Assembly (NCBI GenBank): GCA_947441325.1
Contig: CANETR010000082.1
Location: 1-7,544, forward strand
DNA from: Saprospiraceae bacterium
Lineage (GTDB): Bacteria; Bacteroidota; Bacteroidia; Chitinophagales; Saprospiraceae
Length of the DNA stretch: 7,544 nt
Direction of reading: 5' to 3'
Below the pieces are notes generated by a model, which worked only from the letters and a program-made list of their open reading frames with translations, was not told where the DNA came from and ran no database searches. The position numbers and the translations under genes were made by a program. Below, piece after piece: positions 1 to 6,338 of this stretch. Within the stretch, counting starts at the first letter, position 1; every line of letters starts with the position of its first letter.

Positions 1-20
1 CTCGCCCAAGTGTGTCCATA

Positions 21-50
21 AAAAAACCCGACACTTTCGTATCGGGTTTT
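21..50. terminator. Intrinsic terminator hairpin, probably bidirectional
   Basis: A 9-bp stem, AAAACCCGA (23-31) pairing with TCGGGTTTT (42-50), encloses a 10-base loop that can itself form an AC/GT pair. It is flanked by an A-run on the left and a T-rich run (47-55) on the right, so it could stop transcription in either direction. On the minus strand it directly follows the tRNA-3'-end-like sequence at 56-69, which is the same arrangement as at the right end of the window. It insulates the gene run from whatever lies to the left. Confidence 0.75.
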
Positions 51-55
51 GTTTT

Positions 56-69
56 GCTCCCCCTATTGG
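56..69 (-). other. tRNA 3'-end-like 14-mer, possible decayed att core
   Basis: Read on the minus strand this is CCAATAGGGGGAGC. The tRNA-Asn fragment at 7431-7444 reads CCAAGAGGGGGAGC, so 13 of 14 bases match, in the same orientation, and both are followed by a terminator hairpin. The rest of the T-arm is not recognisable here. It may be the remnant of a tRNA 3' end left by site-specific integration, or a chance match of a G-rich 9-mer in AT-rich DNA. The match and placement are seen; the att role is inferred. Confidence 0.35.
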
Positions 70-210
70 AGAAAGTTACAAATTTGATGCGATGATTGCT
101 TACTTAAAAATCAGAAATACTTAGAGATAGATTTTTAATTTTTATAAACATGAATATTCAATGGCATTAAAATCTACAAAATTATATTCATTGTTATTAG
201 TATCTAACTT

Positions 211-240
211 TTTGATTTATAGAGATTTTTTTTATTTTTG
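211..240 (+). promoter_or_regulatory. Putative Bacteroidota-type promoter for the gene run
   Basis: TTTG at 211-214 is separated by 18 bases from TATTTTTG at 233-240. The second element fits the TAnnTTTG -7 box used by the Bacteroidota primary sigma factor, and the first fits its -33 TTTG box. A transcript starting a few bases downstream would leave a leader of roughly 20-25 bases before the ATG at 270. The surroundings are T-rich, which raises the chance of a fortuitous match. No comparably good pair was seen in the other intergenic gaps, in keeping with one promoter serving all the genes. Confidence 0.5.
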
Positions 241-269
241 ATTTTAAAAACATAACGTTTAGAATTAAT

Positions 270-2360
270 ATGAAAGAAAAATTATCATTAATCGGGGGAA
301 TAGCTATGTTCTTGTTTTTTTTAAACATGGAAAAAATCTATGCTCAAAATAATACAAAGACCAAACAAATAATATATTCATTAGAACCTTCCAAGACAGG
401 ATTAACAAGAGTTTTTGTTGATTTCACTTATGAATTTGAAAATGTATATGGTGATATTGAACTAAGATTTGCAACAAGATGTAGAGGGAACAAAGAATTT
501 CAACACAAAGGGAAGGTATACCTGCCTGGCTCACAAGACGGAATAGACAATGTTCGACCATTTGATCCCGTGATAGAAGTTACTATACAAGGTTATGGCG
601 CCTATGTTGTTACAAAAAGCTATCAAAGTATTGAAAATTTGGAAGGCGCCATGAATACTTTGGTCAACTCTTTTAATGTATTTCCAAATGCCAAAACACT
701 AGAGGAAAAAAATCCGGCCAACTACAGAATCATTGATATAAAAGTAAAAAGTATAGGATTTGAAAATTGTACACCAGTAATTGCAAGTATAGAAGATAAA
801 CTTCGTAAAGAAGATATCCAGAAAAAAATCGCTTCTCTAACAGCTCAAGCAGAAATGGCTTATAAAAAAGGAGATTATTCTGGGGCCGTCAAATTATATG
901 AAGAGTTAATTCGTATGGACCCAGAGAATACAGTTACCGAATCGAAATTGAATAACATAAAAGAAAAAATAGAACAGGAAAAAGAGCGTATAAAAAATGA
1001 AAAAAATATCAGTTCTCCCGAAAAAAGCTACAATTCAGGAAACAACAACAACTCAGGAAATTCAGTCCCAACTAATTCTAATCAAAAGAAATCTAATATA
1101 GTAAATGGTATTGACCGATCAAAACTTCCCGAATATGCAAGGGAAACTACAACCGGTAAATATTACAAGAAAGACAGCGATAACAACTATCACGAAATCA
1201 GTTATGATGAATACTTTCAAGCAAAAACAAATGAAAGTAAAGAAAAACAAGAAGCTGCTTTAGCAAAAAAACAACAAGAAGACAATGCCATTATAAATAA
1301 GACAAAAAGAGATCTACAAGCCTCTACTGATAAATACTGGGCAGATGTTGCTGAAAGGCAAAGAAAATCTGAAATATCCTATCAAAATAATATGGCGAGT
1401 TATTATGCAGCAAAGGCTGCCGATGAGGCAAAAGGACAAATTCGTGATAATTCTAAACTTTCAGGCAATTACGTCAATGCTGACGAATTAAGAGCAGACT
1501 TTCGCCAAAAATACCAGGCTTTATCTCAAGGGTATAATGCACTTCAAGAAGCAAATATTCAAAAAAATCAAGCTAATTTGAACATCTATAATGAAAAGAC
1601 AACAGATGAAACCGGCAAACTTCTTGGACAATTAGCCACTGATGTATCCAATTATATAGGATACTTGGAAAATGATGCAGCTAAAAGAAGAGCACAAAAT
1701 GCACTCAGAGAGCAAAGAGCGGCTGCTGAAGCCAAATTAATAAAATTAGAAAAAGAAAACCGACTAGAACTCAGAAAAAAATTCTTTTCACAGTTTCCAG
1801 ACGGTGGACTGCCACTCTCTTCTCATCCAGTAGATACTAATGAATTATACTTTTTCTCCTATGTATTTAATACAAATACTATTAATGACGATTATCCAAC
1901 AATTACCCTTAGTAATGTTTTTCCCATAGCTAGGTACAATGACGGTACTTGGTTATTCAAAAATCGATTAATTAGTGAATTAACAAAGTCTGTAACAGGT
2001 TCTCCTATAACGCTTATGGGATATTATACAACCAGACAAATGGCCGAAGAAATGCGAAACACCTTCATAGAATTGGCCAAATCTTCTAAAATGGGCATTA
2101 AAGATTTTCAGTATAAGGGAAAACCTGCCACTTCAGAACCTAAAACAAATGTTGATTACTGGGGCAATGGCACCAATGAGAATAGTAAGCAGAATTCTTC
2201 AGAAACTAAAGAAGACCATACCGACGCCCAATCAGAAAAAGTAGACTTTTGGGGTAATCCTATAAAAACTGAAACTAAAAAAACACCCGCTAAGAAACCA
2301 GCATCTAATTCATCCAAAACAAATCCTAAAACAGATTTTTGGGGTAATCCAATTAAATAA
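270..2360 (+). CDS. Exported TPR/coiled-coil protein with C-terminal WGN repeats, function unknown
   Basis: The family is not recognised. The 696-residue product starts with a signal peptide (about residues 1-25, cleavage likely at YA|Q), so it should enter the periplasm or reach the surface. Residues 30-180 look beta-rich, with two cysteines (C71, C167). Residues 187-220 fit one TPR-like helix pair (AYKKGDYSGAVKLYEELI, then a D-P-E-N end). Residues 225-245 are charged helix, 250-275 an Asn/Ser-rich linker, and 315-505 a long Ala/Gln/Lys/Glu-rich, probably coiled-coil region. Residues 507-615 form a more globular, aromatic-rich domain. The Lys/Thr/Ser/Pro-rich tail carries three D-[FY]-W-G-N motifs. 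No lipobox, LPXTG or clear type IX sorting domain is seen. The ATG at 270 is chosen because it begins the signal peptide and lies about 30 bases after the putative promoter. It is the first gene of the run, and its 3' end is partly duplicated at 3752. The TPR-like unit suggests protein binding (inference). Confidence 0.88.
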   Translation: MKEKLSLIGGIAMFLFFLNMEKIYAQNNTKTKQIIYSLEPSKTGLTRVFVDFTYEFENVYGDIELRFATRCRGNKEFQHKGKVYLPGSQDGIDNVRPFDPVIEVTIQGYGAYVVTKSYQSIENLEGAMNTLVNSFNVFPNAKTLEEKNPANYRIIDIKVKSIGFENCTPVIASIEDKLRKEDIQKKIASLTAQAEMAYKKGDYSGAVKLYEELIRMDPENTVTESKLNNIKEKIEQEKERIKNEKNISSPEKSYNSGNNNNSGNSVPTNSNQKKSNIVNGIDRSKLPEYARETTTGKYYKKDSDNNYHEISYDEYFQAKTNESKEKQEAALAKKQQEDNAIINKTKRDLQASTDKYWADVAERQRKSEISYQNNMASYYAAKAADEAKGQIRDNSKLSGNYVNADELRADFRQKYQALSQGYNALQEANIQKNQANLNIYNEKTTDETGKLLGQLATDVSNYIGYLENDAAKRRAQNALREQRAAAEAKLIKLEKENRLELRKKFFSQFPDGGLPLSSHPVDTNELYFFSYVFNTNTINDDYPTITLSNVFPIARYNDGTWLFKNRLISELTKSVTGSPITLMGYYTTRQMAEEMRNTFIELAKSSKMGIKDFQYKGKPATSEPKTNVDYWGNGTNENSKQNSSETKEDHTDAQSEKVDFWGNPIKTETKKTPAKKPASNSSKTNPKTDFWGNPIK

Positions 2361-2373
2361 TAAACACATGAAA
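2067..2373 (+). repeat. Direct repeat copy 1: 3' end of the first gene plus downstream ATGAAA
   Basis: This segment covers residues 600-696 of the large exported protein, its stop codon, and the bases TAAACACATGAAA. It recurs at 3752-3969. By eye, about 6 of 217 aligned bases differ (about 97% identity), apart from a 90-base stretch present only here and a single A missing here. Downstream of ATGAAA the two copies diverge after a few more bases. Here the ATG is followed by AAA and then a TAG stop, so it opens no gene; in copy 2 the equivalent ATG begins a 301-codon gene. Confidence 0.93.
2151..2357 (+). repeat. C-terminal D-[FY]-W-G-N peptide repeats
   Basis: Three short motifs punctuate the tail of the first protein: VDYWGNG at residues 628-634, VDFWGNPIK at 658-666 and TDFWGNPIK at 688-696, the last ending exactly at the stop codon. 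The spacing is 30 residues in both intervals. The linkers are hydrophilic, rich in Lys, Thr, Ser, Asn and Pro, and probably disordered. A conserved aromatic motif repeated in a disordered tail and placed at the extreme C-terminus suggests a short linear binding or sorting signal. No known signal of this form is recognised, so that role is inference. Confidence 0.85.
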
Positions 2374-2448
2374 TAGCCAAATAAAATTTTCAATACCAAC
2401 CTGGGATACTAAAAATATAATACGGAAATGGCAAAACAAACTAAACTT

Positions 2449-3705
2449 ATGAGAAAAATTTTATTCCTTTTACTATTTACTTTCAGCTTTACTGCTCTTA
2501 ACGCCCAAAATGAACTTAAGGCAAGAATAGAATATGAAGAAGCTGAAAATGCATTTAATGATGCGAAGTTCGAAGTTGCTGTAACACGCCTATCAAAAGC
2601 CGAACAATATATTGGTAAGTGGACTCCAAAAATTAGTTATTTAAAGATTTTAGCATTAGATAAACTTTGTGATTATAATAATGCTGAAAACAAGTACACG
2701 TTGTTACAAGTGGAAGAAGTAAAACCATATATGAATTTTGCCAACCAAAATGAAGACAGTATTGATATGGACAAGTTCAAAACGGTATATGCTATAGAAG
2801 AAAAGACAAAATACGCTACAAAACTAAAAGAATATGGACTAATGCCAGACTATAAAAATGGTATTGAGGCCTATGAAAAAAAAGACTATAAAACCGCAAT
2901 GTCTTTTTGGGAAAAAGCGGCGGCAAAAGGAAACTGGATGGCAATTGATAAAATAAGTGATATGTATCGTGATGCTGTTGGCGTTGAACAAAATTATAAG
3001 TTATCTATTGAGTGGGATACAAAAGCAGCTAACGAGGGTTATCTAAATTCTATTGCAGATATTGGAGGTATGTATATCGAAGGTAAAGGAGTGCCAAAAG
3101 ATTTTAAAATAGGAAAGGAAAAGTTATTGTATGCAGCAGAATCTGGGCTTGATTATGCGATGTTTTATATGGGCAATTTATATAGCGAAGGTTTAGGTGA
3201 GCCTAAAGATGCTATGACAGCATTGTCGTGGTATATCAAATCGGCTGAGAAAGGCTATTTAGTAGCCATGGCTGCTATTGGAAAACTTTATTTTGATGGA
3301 GAAAACGGAGTTGACAAAAACTATAATGAAACATTAGTATGGATGAAAAAAGCTGCAGAAAACGGTTACAATGATGGTTTTGGGGTGATAGGATATTTGA
3401 ATGAAATTGGCGGATATGGTTTAACTCAAAATTATAGCGAAGCCATGGTTTGGTATAAAAAAGGATTAGAAAAGGGAGATATTCCTTGTGGATTTATGAT
3501 TGGACACTTATATGAAATGGGGTATGGTGTTACCAAAGACATTTCACAAGCATTGTCTTATTATAATTCTGCTGCAAATAATGGACAAACTGCTGCTATG
3601 AAGAAATTATATGAAATTTATAGGAATGGGGATGGAGTAAAACGAGATAAAAAGTTAGCGGACGAATGGAAGGCAAAATACGAAGCTGCAGAAGCAAAAG
3701 AATAA
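2449..3705 (+). CDS. Exported Sel1-like repeat (SLR) protein
   Basis: The 418-residue product has a signal peptide (1-20, cleavage near NA|Q). The ATG at 2449 is preferred because it gives MRKILFLLLF, matching the length and form of the three other signal peptides here; an in-frame ATG at 2428 adds seven residues (MAKQTKL) and cannot be excluded. Residues 21-119 form a helical module shared with the genes at 3964 and 4886 (EYEEAENAF, then YLKILALDK, then DKFKTVY). From about 134 a TPR-like helix pair leads into roughly seven Sel1-like repeats to about 413. Their hallmarks are G-x-M-Y or G-x-L-Y, then G-x-G-V, then A-x-x-W-Y, a Lys pair or similar, A and G. Sel1 repeats form alpha-solenoids that scaffold protein-protein contacts; the partner here is unknown. 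It lies 88 bases after the first gene with no terminator between. No catalytic domain is seen. Confidence 0.9.
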   Translation: MRKILFLLLFTFSFTALNAQNELKARIEYEEAENAFNDAKFEVAVTRLSKAEQYIGKWTPKISYLKILALDKLCDYNNAENKYTLLQVEEVKPYMNFANQNEDSIDMDKFKTVYAIEEKTKYATKLKEYGLMPDYKNGIEAYEKKDYKTAMSFWEKAAAKGNWMAIDKISDMYRDAVGVEQNYKLSIEWDTKAANEGYLNSIADIGGMYIEGKGVPKDFKIGKEKLLYAAESGLDYAMFYMGNLYSEGLGEPKDAMTALSWYIKSAEKGYLVAMAAIGKLYFDGENGVDKNYNETLVWMKKAAENGYNDGFGVIGYLNEIGGYGLTQNYSEAMVWYKKGLEKGDIPCGFMIGHLYEMGYGVTKDISQALSYYNSAANNGQTAAMKKLYEIYRNGDGVKRDKKLADEWKAKYEAAEAKE

Positions 3706-3715
3706 AGACTAGACT

Positions 3716-3956
3716 ATGCATAAAAACTATTTACTTATTAATAGTACTATTATAGAGTTGGCAAAATCTTCTAAAATGGGTATTAAAGATTTTCAGTATA
3801 AGGGAAAACCTGCCACTTCAGAATCTAAAACAAATGTTGATTACTGGGGCAACCCTATAAAAACTGAAACTAAAAAAACACCCGCTAAGAAACCAGTATC
3901 TAATTCATCCAAAACAAATCCTAAAAACAGATTTTTGGGGTAATCCAATTAAATAA
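3716..3956 (+). pseudogene. Truncated, frameshifted copy of the first gene's 3' end
   Basis: After an ATG and about 12 unrelated codons (MHKNYLLINSTI), codons from 3752 match residues 600-696 of the gene at 270. Two lesions distinguish it. The 30 codons between the first and second D-[FY]-W-G-N motifs are absent, so VDYWGN runs straight into PIKTETKK. One extra A in the run at 3923-3927 shifts the frame, replacing the final TDFWGNPIK with NRFLG and stopping at 3941-3943 instead of 3954-3956. It has no signal peptide and lacks the TPR, coiled-coil and globular regions of its source. A 75-residue peptide could be made but would be cytosolic and is unlikely to act like the parent. It starts 10 bases after the preceding stop codon. 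The opening codons might be the remains of another gene's start (inference). Confidence 0.82.
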
Positions 3957-3969
3957 TAAACACATGAAA
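3752..3969 (+). repeat. Direct repeat copy 2, ending in the start codon of the next gene
   Basis: Copy of 2067-2373, 218 bases against 307, the difference being one 90-base deletion and one inserted A. Most of the few base differences in the coding part fall at third positions (GAA/GAG, GCC/GCA, GGC/GGT); two change an amino acid (P to S, A to V). The identical stretch runs through TAATAAACACATGAAA, so the start codon at 3964 lies inside the repeat. This shows that the unit duplicated included non-coding sequence and a junction with a downstream gene. Confidence 0.93.
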
Positions 3970-4869
3970 AAGCAGCTATTTATTTTTAGTATACTCTTTT
4001 TTTTAGCTTTTAGTGGCAAAGCTCAAAATACTATTGCAAAAATGGTATACGAAGAAGCTGAGGAAGCTTTTGATAAAGAAAATTATGCCTTAGCATTAGA
4101 AAAGATTGAAGAGACAGAAAAACTATTAAAAAACGGCAATCCTAAAACACTCTATTTAAAAATTATGGCCAAATACCATTTACTGAAAGATGATTACGCC
4201 ATAATAAAAAGCTTAAAAGCGGATTGTAAGTATTATTTAAACAAATATGAATCAAATGACGGTGTTCAAGATAAGTACAGAGAAGTTTATAAAATAAGCA
4301 AAGAATTAACGGCTATCGGAGATTCCGATGAAGCAATTCAAAAAAATAATGAAAAGGTCAAAGCAGAAAAAATAAGGAAAGAAAAAATAAAAAAACTGAT
4401 TTTTTATGCGAGTGAATTATGTAAAAAATTCCAATTCAAACCTGGACTTGACAGGTCTTCATTTATACAACAAAACGAATTTCTTAGAAAAGTTTATTTA
4501 AAATACAGTGGTTATTATGAAGGTGTCGCTTCGTATTCCCCTAAAATCAGCTTCTTGGGTTGGGAAAAAGATATGTGTGATACTGAGTATCCAGTTATAA
4601 GTACAAATTCAGATGATGTTGTGATATCGTATTACATAAACTATGCTGGGGGTAAAAATAAATCTGATAGCCATTGGGATGAGTTCAATAATATAAAAAA
4701 AAGTCTTTATGATCAATTTGATAAAAAATATATTTATGAAAAAGACGCACAAAGCATTACGATAAGTATTCCTAAATCAACAGAAGATGATACTACTGTA
4801 TTGTATATTTCATTTCATTACCAATATCTTTCTAAAAAGTACAGTAGAATTTATTTAATTTTTCAATAA
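3964..4869 (+). CDS. Exported protein with Sel1-paralogue N-terminal module and unrecognised C-terminal domain
   Basis: The 301-residue product begins with a signal peptide (1-20, cleavage at KA|Q). Residues 21-115 match the N-terminal module of the two Sel1-repeat proteins beside it: VYEEAEEAF, a following helix, then NPKTLYLKI and DKYREVYKIS. A strongly charged Lys/Glu helix follows (125-145). There are no Sel1 repeats. Residues 145-301 instead hold a mixed alpha/beta domain with beta-type strands (DVVISYYINY, QSITISIP, TVLYISFHYQYL) and two cysteines in the mature domain (C153, C205). I do not recognise this domain. The gene looks like a shared N-terminal module joined to a different partner. 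The ATG lies inside the duplicated segment and is supported by the signal peptide. The next gene starts 16 bases after the stop codon, so co-transcription is likely. Confidence 0.85.
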   Translation: MKKQLFIFSILFFLAFSGKAQNTIAKMVYEEAEEAFDKENYALALEKIEETEKLLKNGNPKTLYLKIMAKYHLLKDDYAIIKSLKADCKYYLNKYESNDGVQDKYREVYKISKELTAIGDSDEAIQKNNEKVKAEKIRKEKIKKLIFYASELCKKFQFKPGLDRSSFIQQNEFLRKVYLKYSGYYEGVASYSPKISFLGWEKDMCDTEYPVISTNSDDVVISYYINYAGGKNKSDSHWDEFNNIKKSLYDQFDKKYIYEKDAQSITISIPKSTEDDTTVLYISFHYQYLSKKYSRIYLIFQ

Positions 4870-4885
4870 TATTAAAGTTCAAACG

Positions 4886-6256
4886 ATGAAACATACAAAA
4901 TTGCTAATAGCAACAATATTAATCTCAATTAATTCCTTTTCTCAAGGGAATTTAAAAGCAAAAATAGAATATGAAAACGCTGAACAAGCTTTTGCAGAAG
5001 AAAAGTATGAGGAAGCAATTACTAGCTTATTAGAAGTTGAAAATTTACTTAACAAATGGTCGCCTAATGTATCTTTCTTGAAAATACAAGCATTGGATAA
5101 AACATTCAACTATGATGATGTCAATGATAAAAAAACTAAAATGTTAATTGCTGAAGTAGAAAAATACATGGATTTTACAGACAAAAATGAGGATGCCATT
5201 GTTCCAGATAAATTTAAAACAGTTTATGAAATAGAACAAAAAGTTAAACCACTACTACAAATTCAGAAATGGAAACAGATGCCAGACTATATTAAAGGCA
5301 ATGAATTATATGACCAAAAAAACTATTTACAAGCTATAGAATGCTATAAAAAAGCATCTAGTTTAGGTAATGGACTTGCAGATTATTGTATTGCATACAT
5401 TTATCAAAATGGTATACCTGAAAAAGATTATGACAATGCTTTAAAATGGTATAAGCTAAGTGCTCAAAAGGGTTGCTCAAAAGCGGAATGGCAGATTGGT
5501 TTAATGTACGAAAGTGGGGCAGGTGTGCCAGTTGACTATAACGAAGCATTGAAGTGGTTAAAATCAGGCGCAAAACACTGGTCTAGCGACGCTATGGCTT
5601 TATTGGGATCTATGTATTTAACAGGTGATGGAGTTAATAAATCTTATCAAGATGCAATGATTTGGTGGAAAAAGGGGGCCGATTTGGGGAATAGTACTTG
5701 CATGATCAATATTGGATTTATATATCGTAACGGAAATGGAGTAGATGTCAGTAATATTGAAGCGGCAAAATGGTTTTTAAAAGCATGTGAAAAAAATAAT
5801 AAAAACGCTTGTGTTCAGCTAGCTGAACTATATCACAACAACAATAACCCCGGCATTGTACAAAATTTCAGTGAAGCAATGAAATATTATTTAAAAGCCG
5901 GTAAAAACAGTGCAGCATATATGCAGATAGGCTGGATGTATGAAAATGGACAATCAGTAAAAGAGGATAAAAATAAGGCGATATTTTATTATAAAAAAGC
6001 AATTGATATGGGGTATGATTGGGCATTATTTAGATTAGGAGATGTTTATGAAGATGTGGATTTTACAGAAAAGCAAGTCGGAGAACAAACGGAAAACTTA
6101 GCAGTCAAATATTTTACATTAGCTGCCAATAAGGGAATTAAAGAGGCAATGGAACATCTGATTAATATATACTCTAATGGGTATAAAAGTTTAAAAAGAG
6201 ACAGAAGCATGGAGAAATATTGGAGGCAGCAATTGGAAGCTGCTAAAAATAAATAA
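4886..6256 (+). CDS. Exported Sel1-like repeat (SLR) protein, paralogue of the one at 2449
   Basis: The 456-residue product has a signal peptide (1-19, cleavage near FS|Q). Its N-terminal module (20-119) closely parallels that of the protein at 2449: IEYENAEQAF against IEYEEAENAF, FLKIQALDK against YLKILALDK, and DKFKTVY in both. The sequence MPDY then begins a TPR-like pair (133-162), followed by about eight Sel1-like repeats to about 452. Examples are the repeats with GLMYESGAGV, GSMYLTGDGV and GFIYRNGNGV. Some repeats are irregular: the one at 304-342 has an Asn-rich insert (HNNNNPG), and that near 378-417 is extended and acidic. Such alpha-solenoids act as binding scaffolds; the ligand is unknown. 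The C-terminal end (KRDRSMEKYWRQQLEAA) parallels KRDKKLADEWKAKYEAA in the other paralogue, so both share the same full architecture. It lies 16 bases after the preceding gene. Confidence 0.92.
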   Translation: MKHTKLLIATILISINSFSQGNLKAKIEYENAEQAFAEEKYEEAITSLLEVENLLNKWSPNVSFLKIQALDKTFNYDDVNDKKTKMLIAEVEKYMDFTDKNEDAIVPDKFKTVYEIEQKVKPLLQIQKWKQMPDYIKGNELYDQKNYLQAIECYKKASSLGNGLADYCIAYIYQNGIPEKDYDNALKWYKLSAQKGCSKAEWQIGLMYESGAGVPVDYNEALKWLKSGAKHWSSDAMALLGSMYLTGDGVNKSYQDAMIWWKKGADLGNSTCMINIGFIYRNGNGVDVSNIEAAKWFLKACEKNNKNACVQLAELYHNNNNPGIVQNFSEAMKYYLKAGKNSAAYMQIGWMYENGQSVKEDKNKAIFYYKKAIDMGYDWALFRLGDVYEDVDFTEKQVGEQTENLAVKYFTLAANKGIKEAMEHLINIYSNGYKSLKRDRSMEKYWRQQLEAAKNK

Positions 6257-6338
6257 CCACTTGTTTAATTAAGTCATAAAGCATAAAAAATAATTGGATT
6301 TGGAAAATTAAATTGTACAATATTAACTAAATAATTAT

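Noticed and set aside
1..20. CTCGCCCAAG at the left edge considered as the 3' end of a plus-strand tRNA followed by the terminator at 21-50
   Set aside because: Too little sequence is visible; no TTCGA loop or CCA-proximal pairing can be verified within the window.
56..118. Open frame reading APPIGESYKFDAMIAYLKIRNT before a stop, considered as the end of an upstream gene
   Set aside because: Extending it left runs through the terminator hairpin and poly-A tract, so it is unlikely to be coding.
2156..2380. Minus-strand open frame of 74 codons opposite the WGN repeats
   Set aside because: It lies wholly antisense to the repetitive tail of a well-supported gene and owes its openness to that composition.
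5358..5573. Minus-strand open frame of 71 codons inside the second Sel1 gene
   Set aside because: Antisense to clear Sel1 repeats, with no start context or recognisable protein features.
2428..6256. Sel1 repeats considered as a CRISPR-like or DNA-level tandem repeat array
   Set aside because: The periodicity is at protein level only (about 36 residues, degenerate); the DNA units are too divergent and lack spacers.
6312..6321. Perfect 10-base palindrome ATTGTACAAT before the last gene, considered as an operator
   Set aside because: Short and in very AT-rich DNA, not repeated elsewhere, with no regulator gene nearby; chance is as likely.
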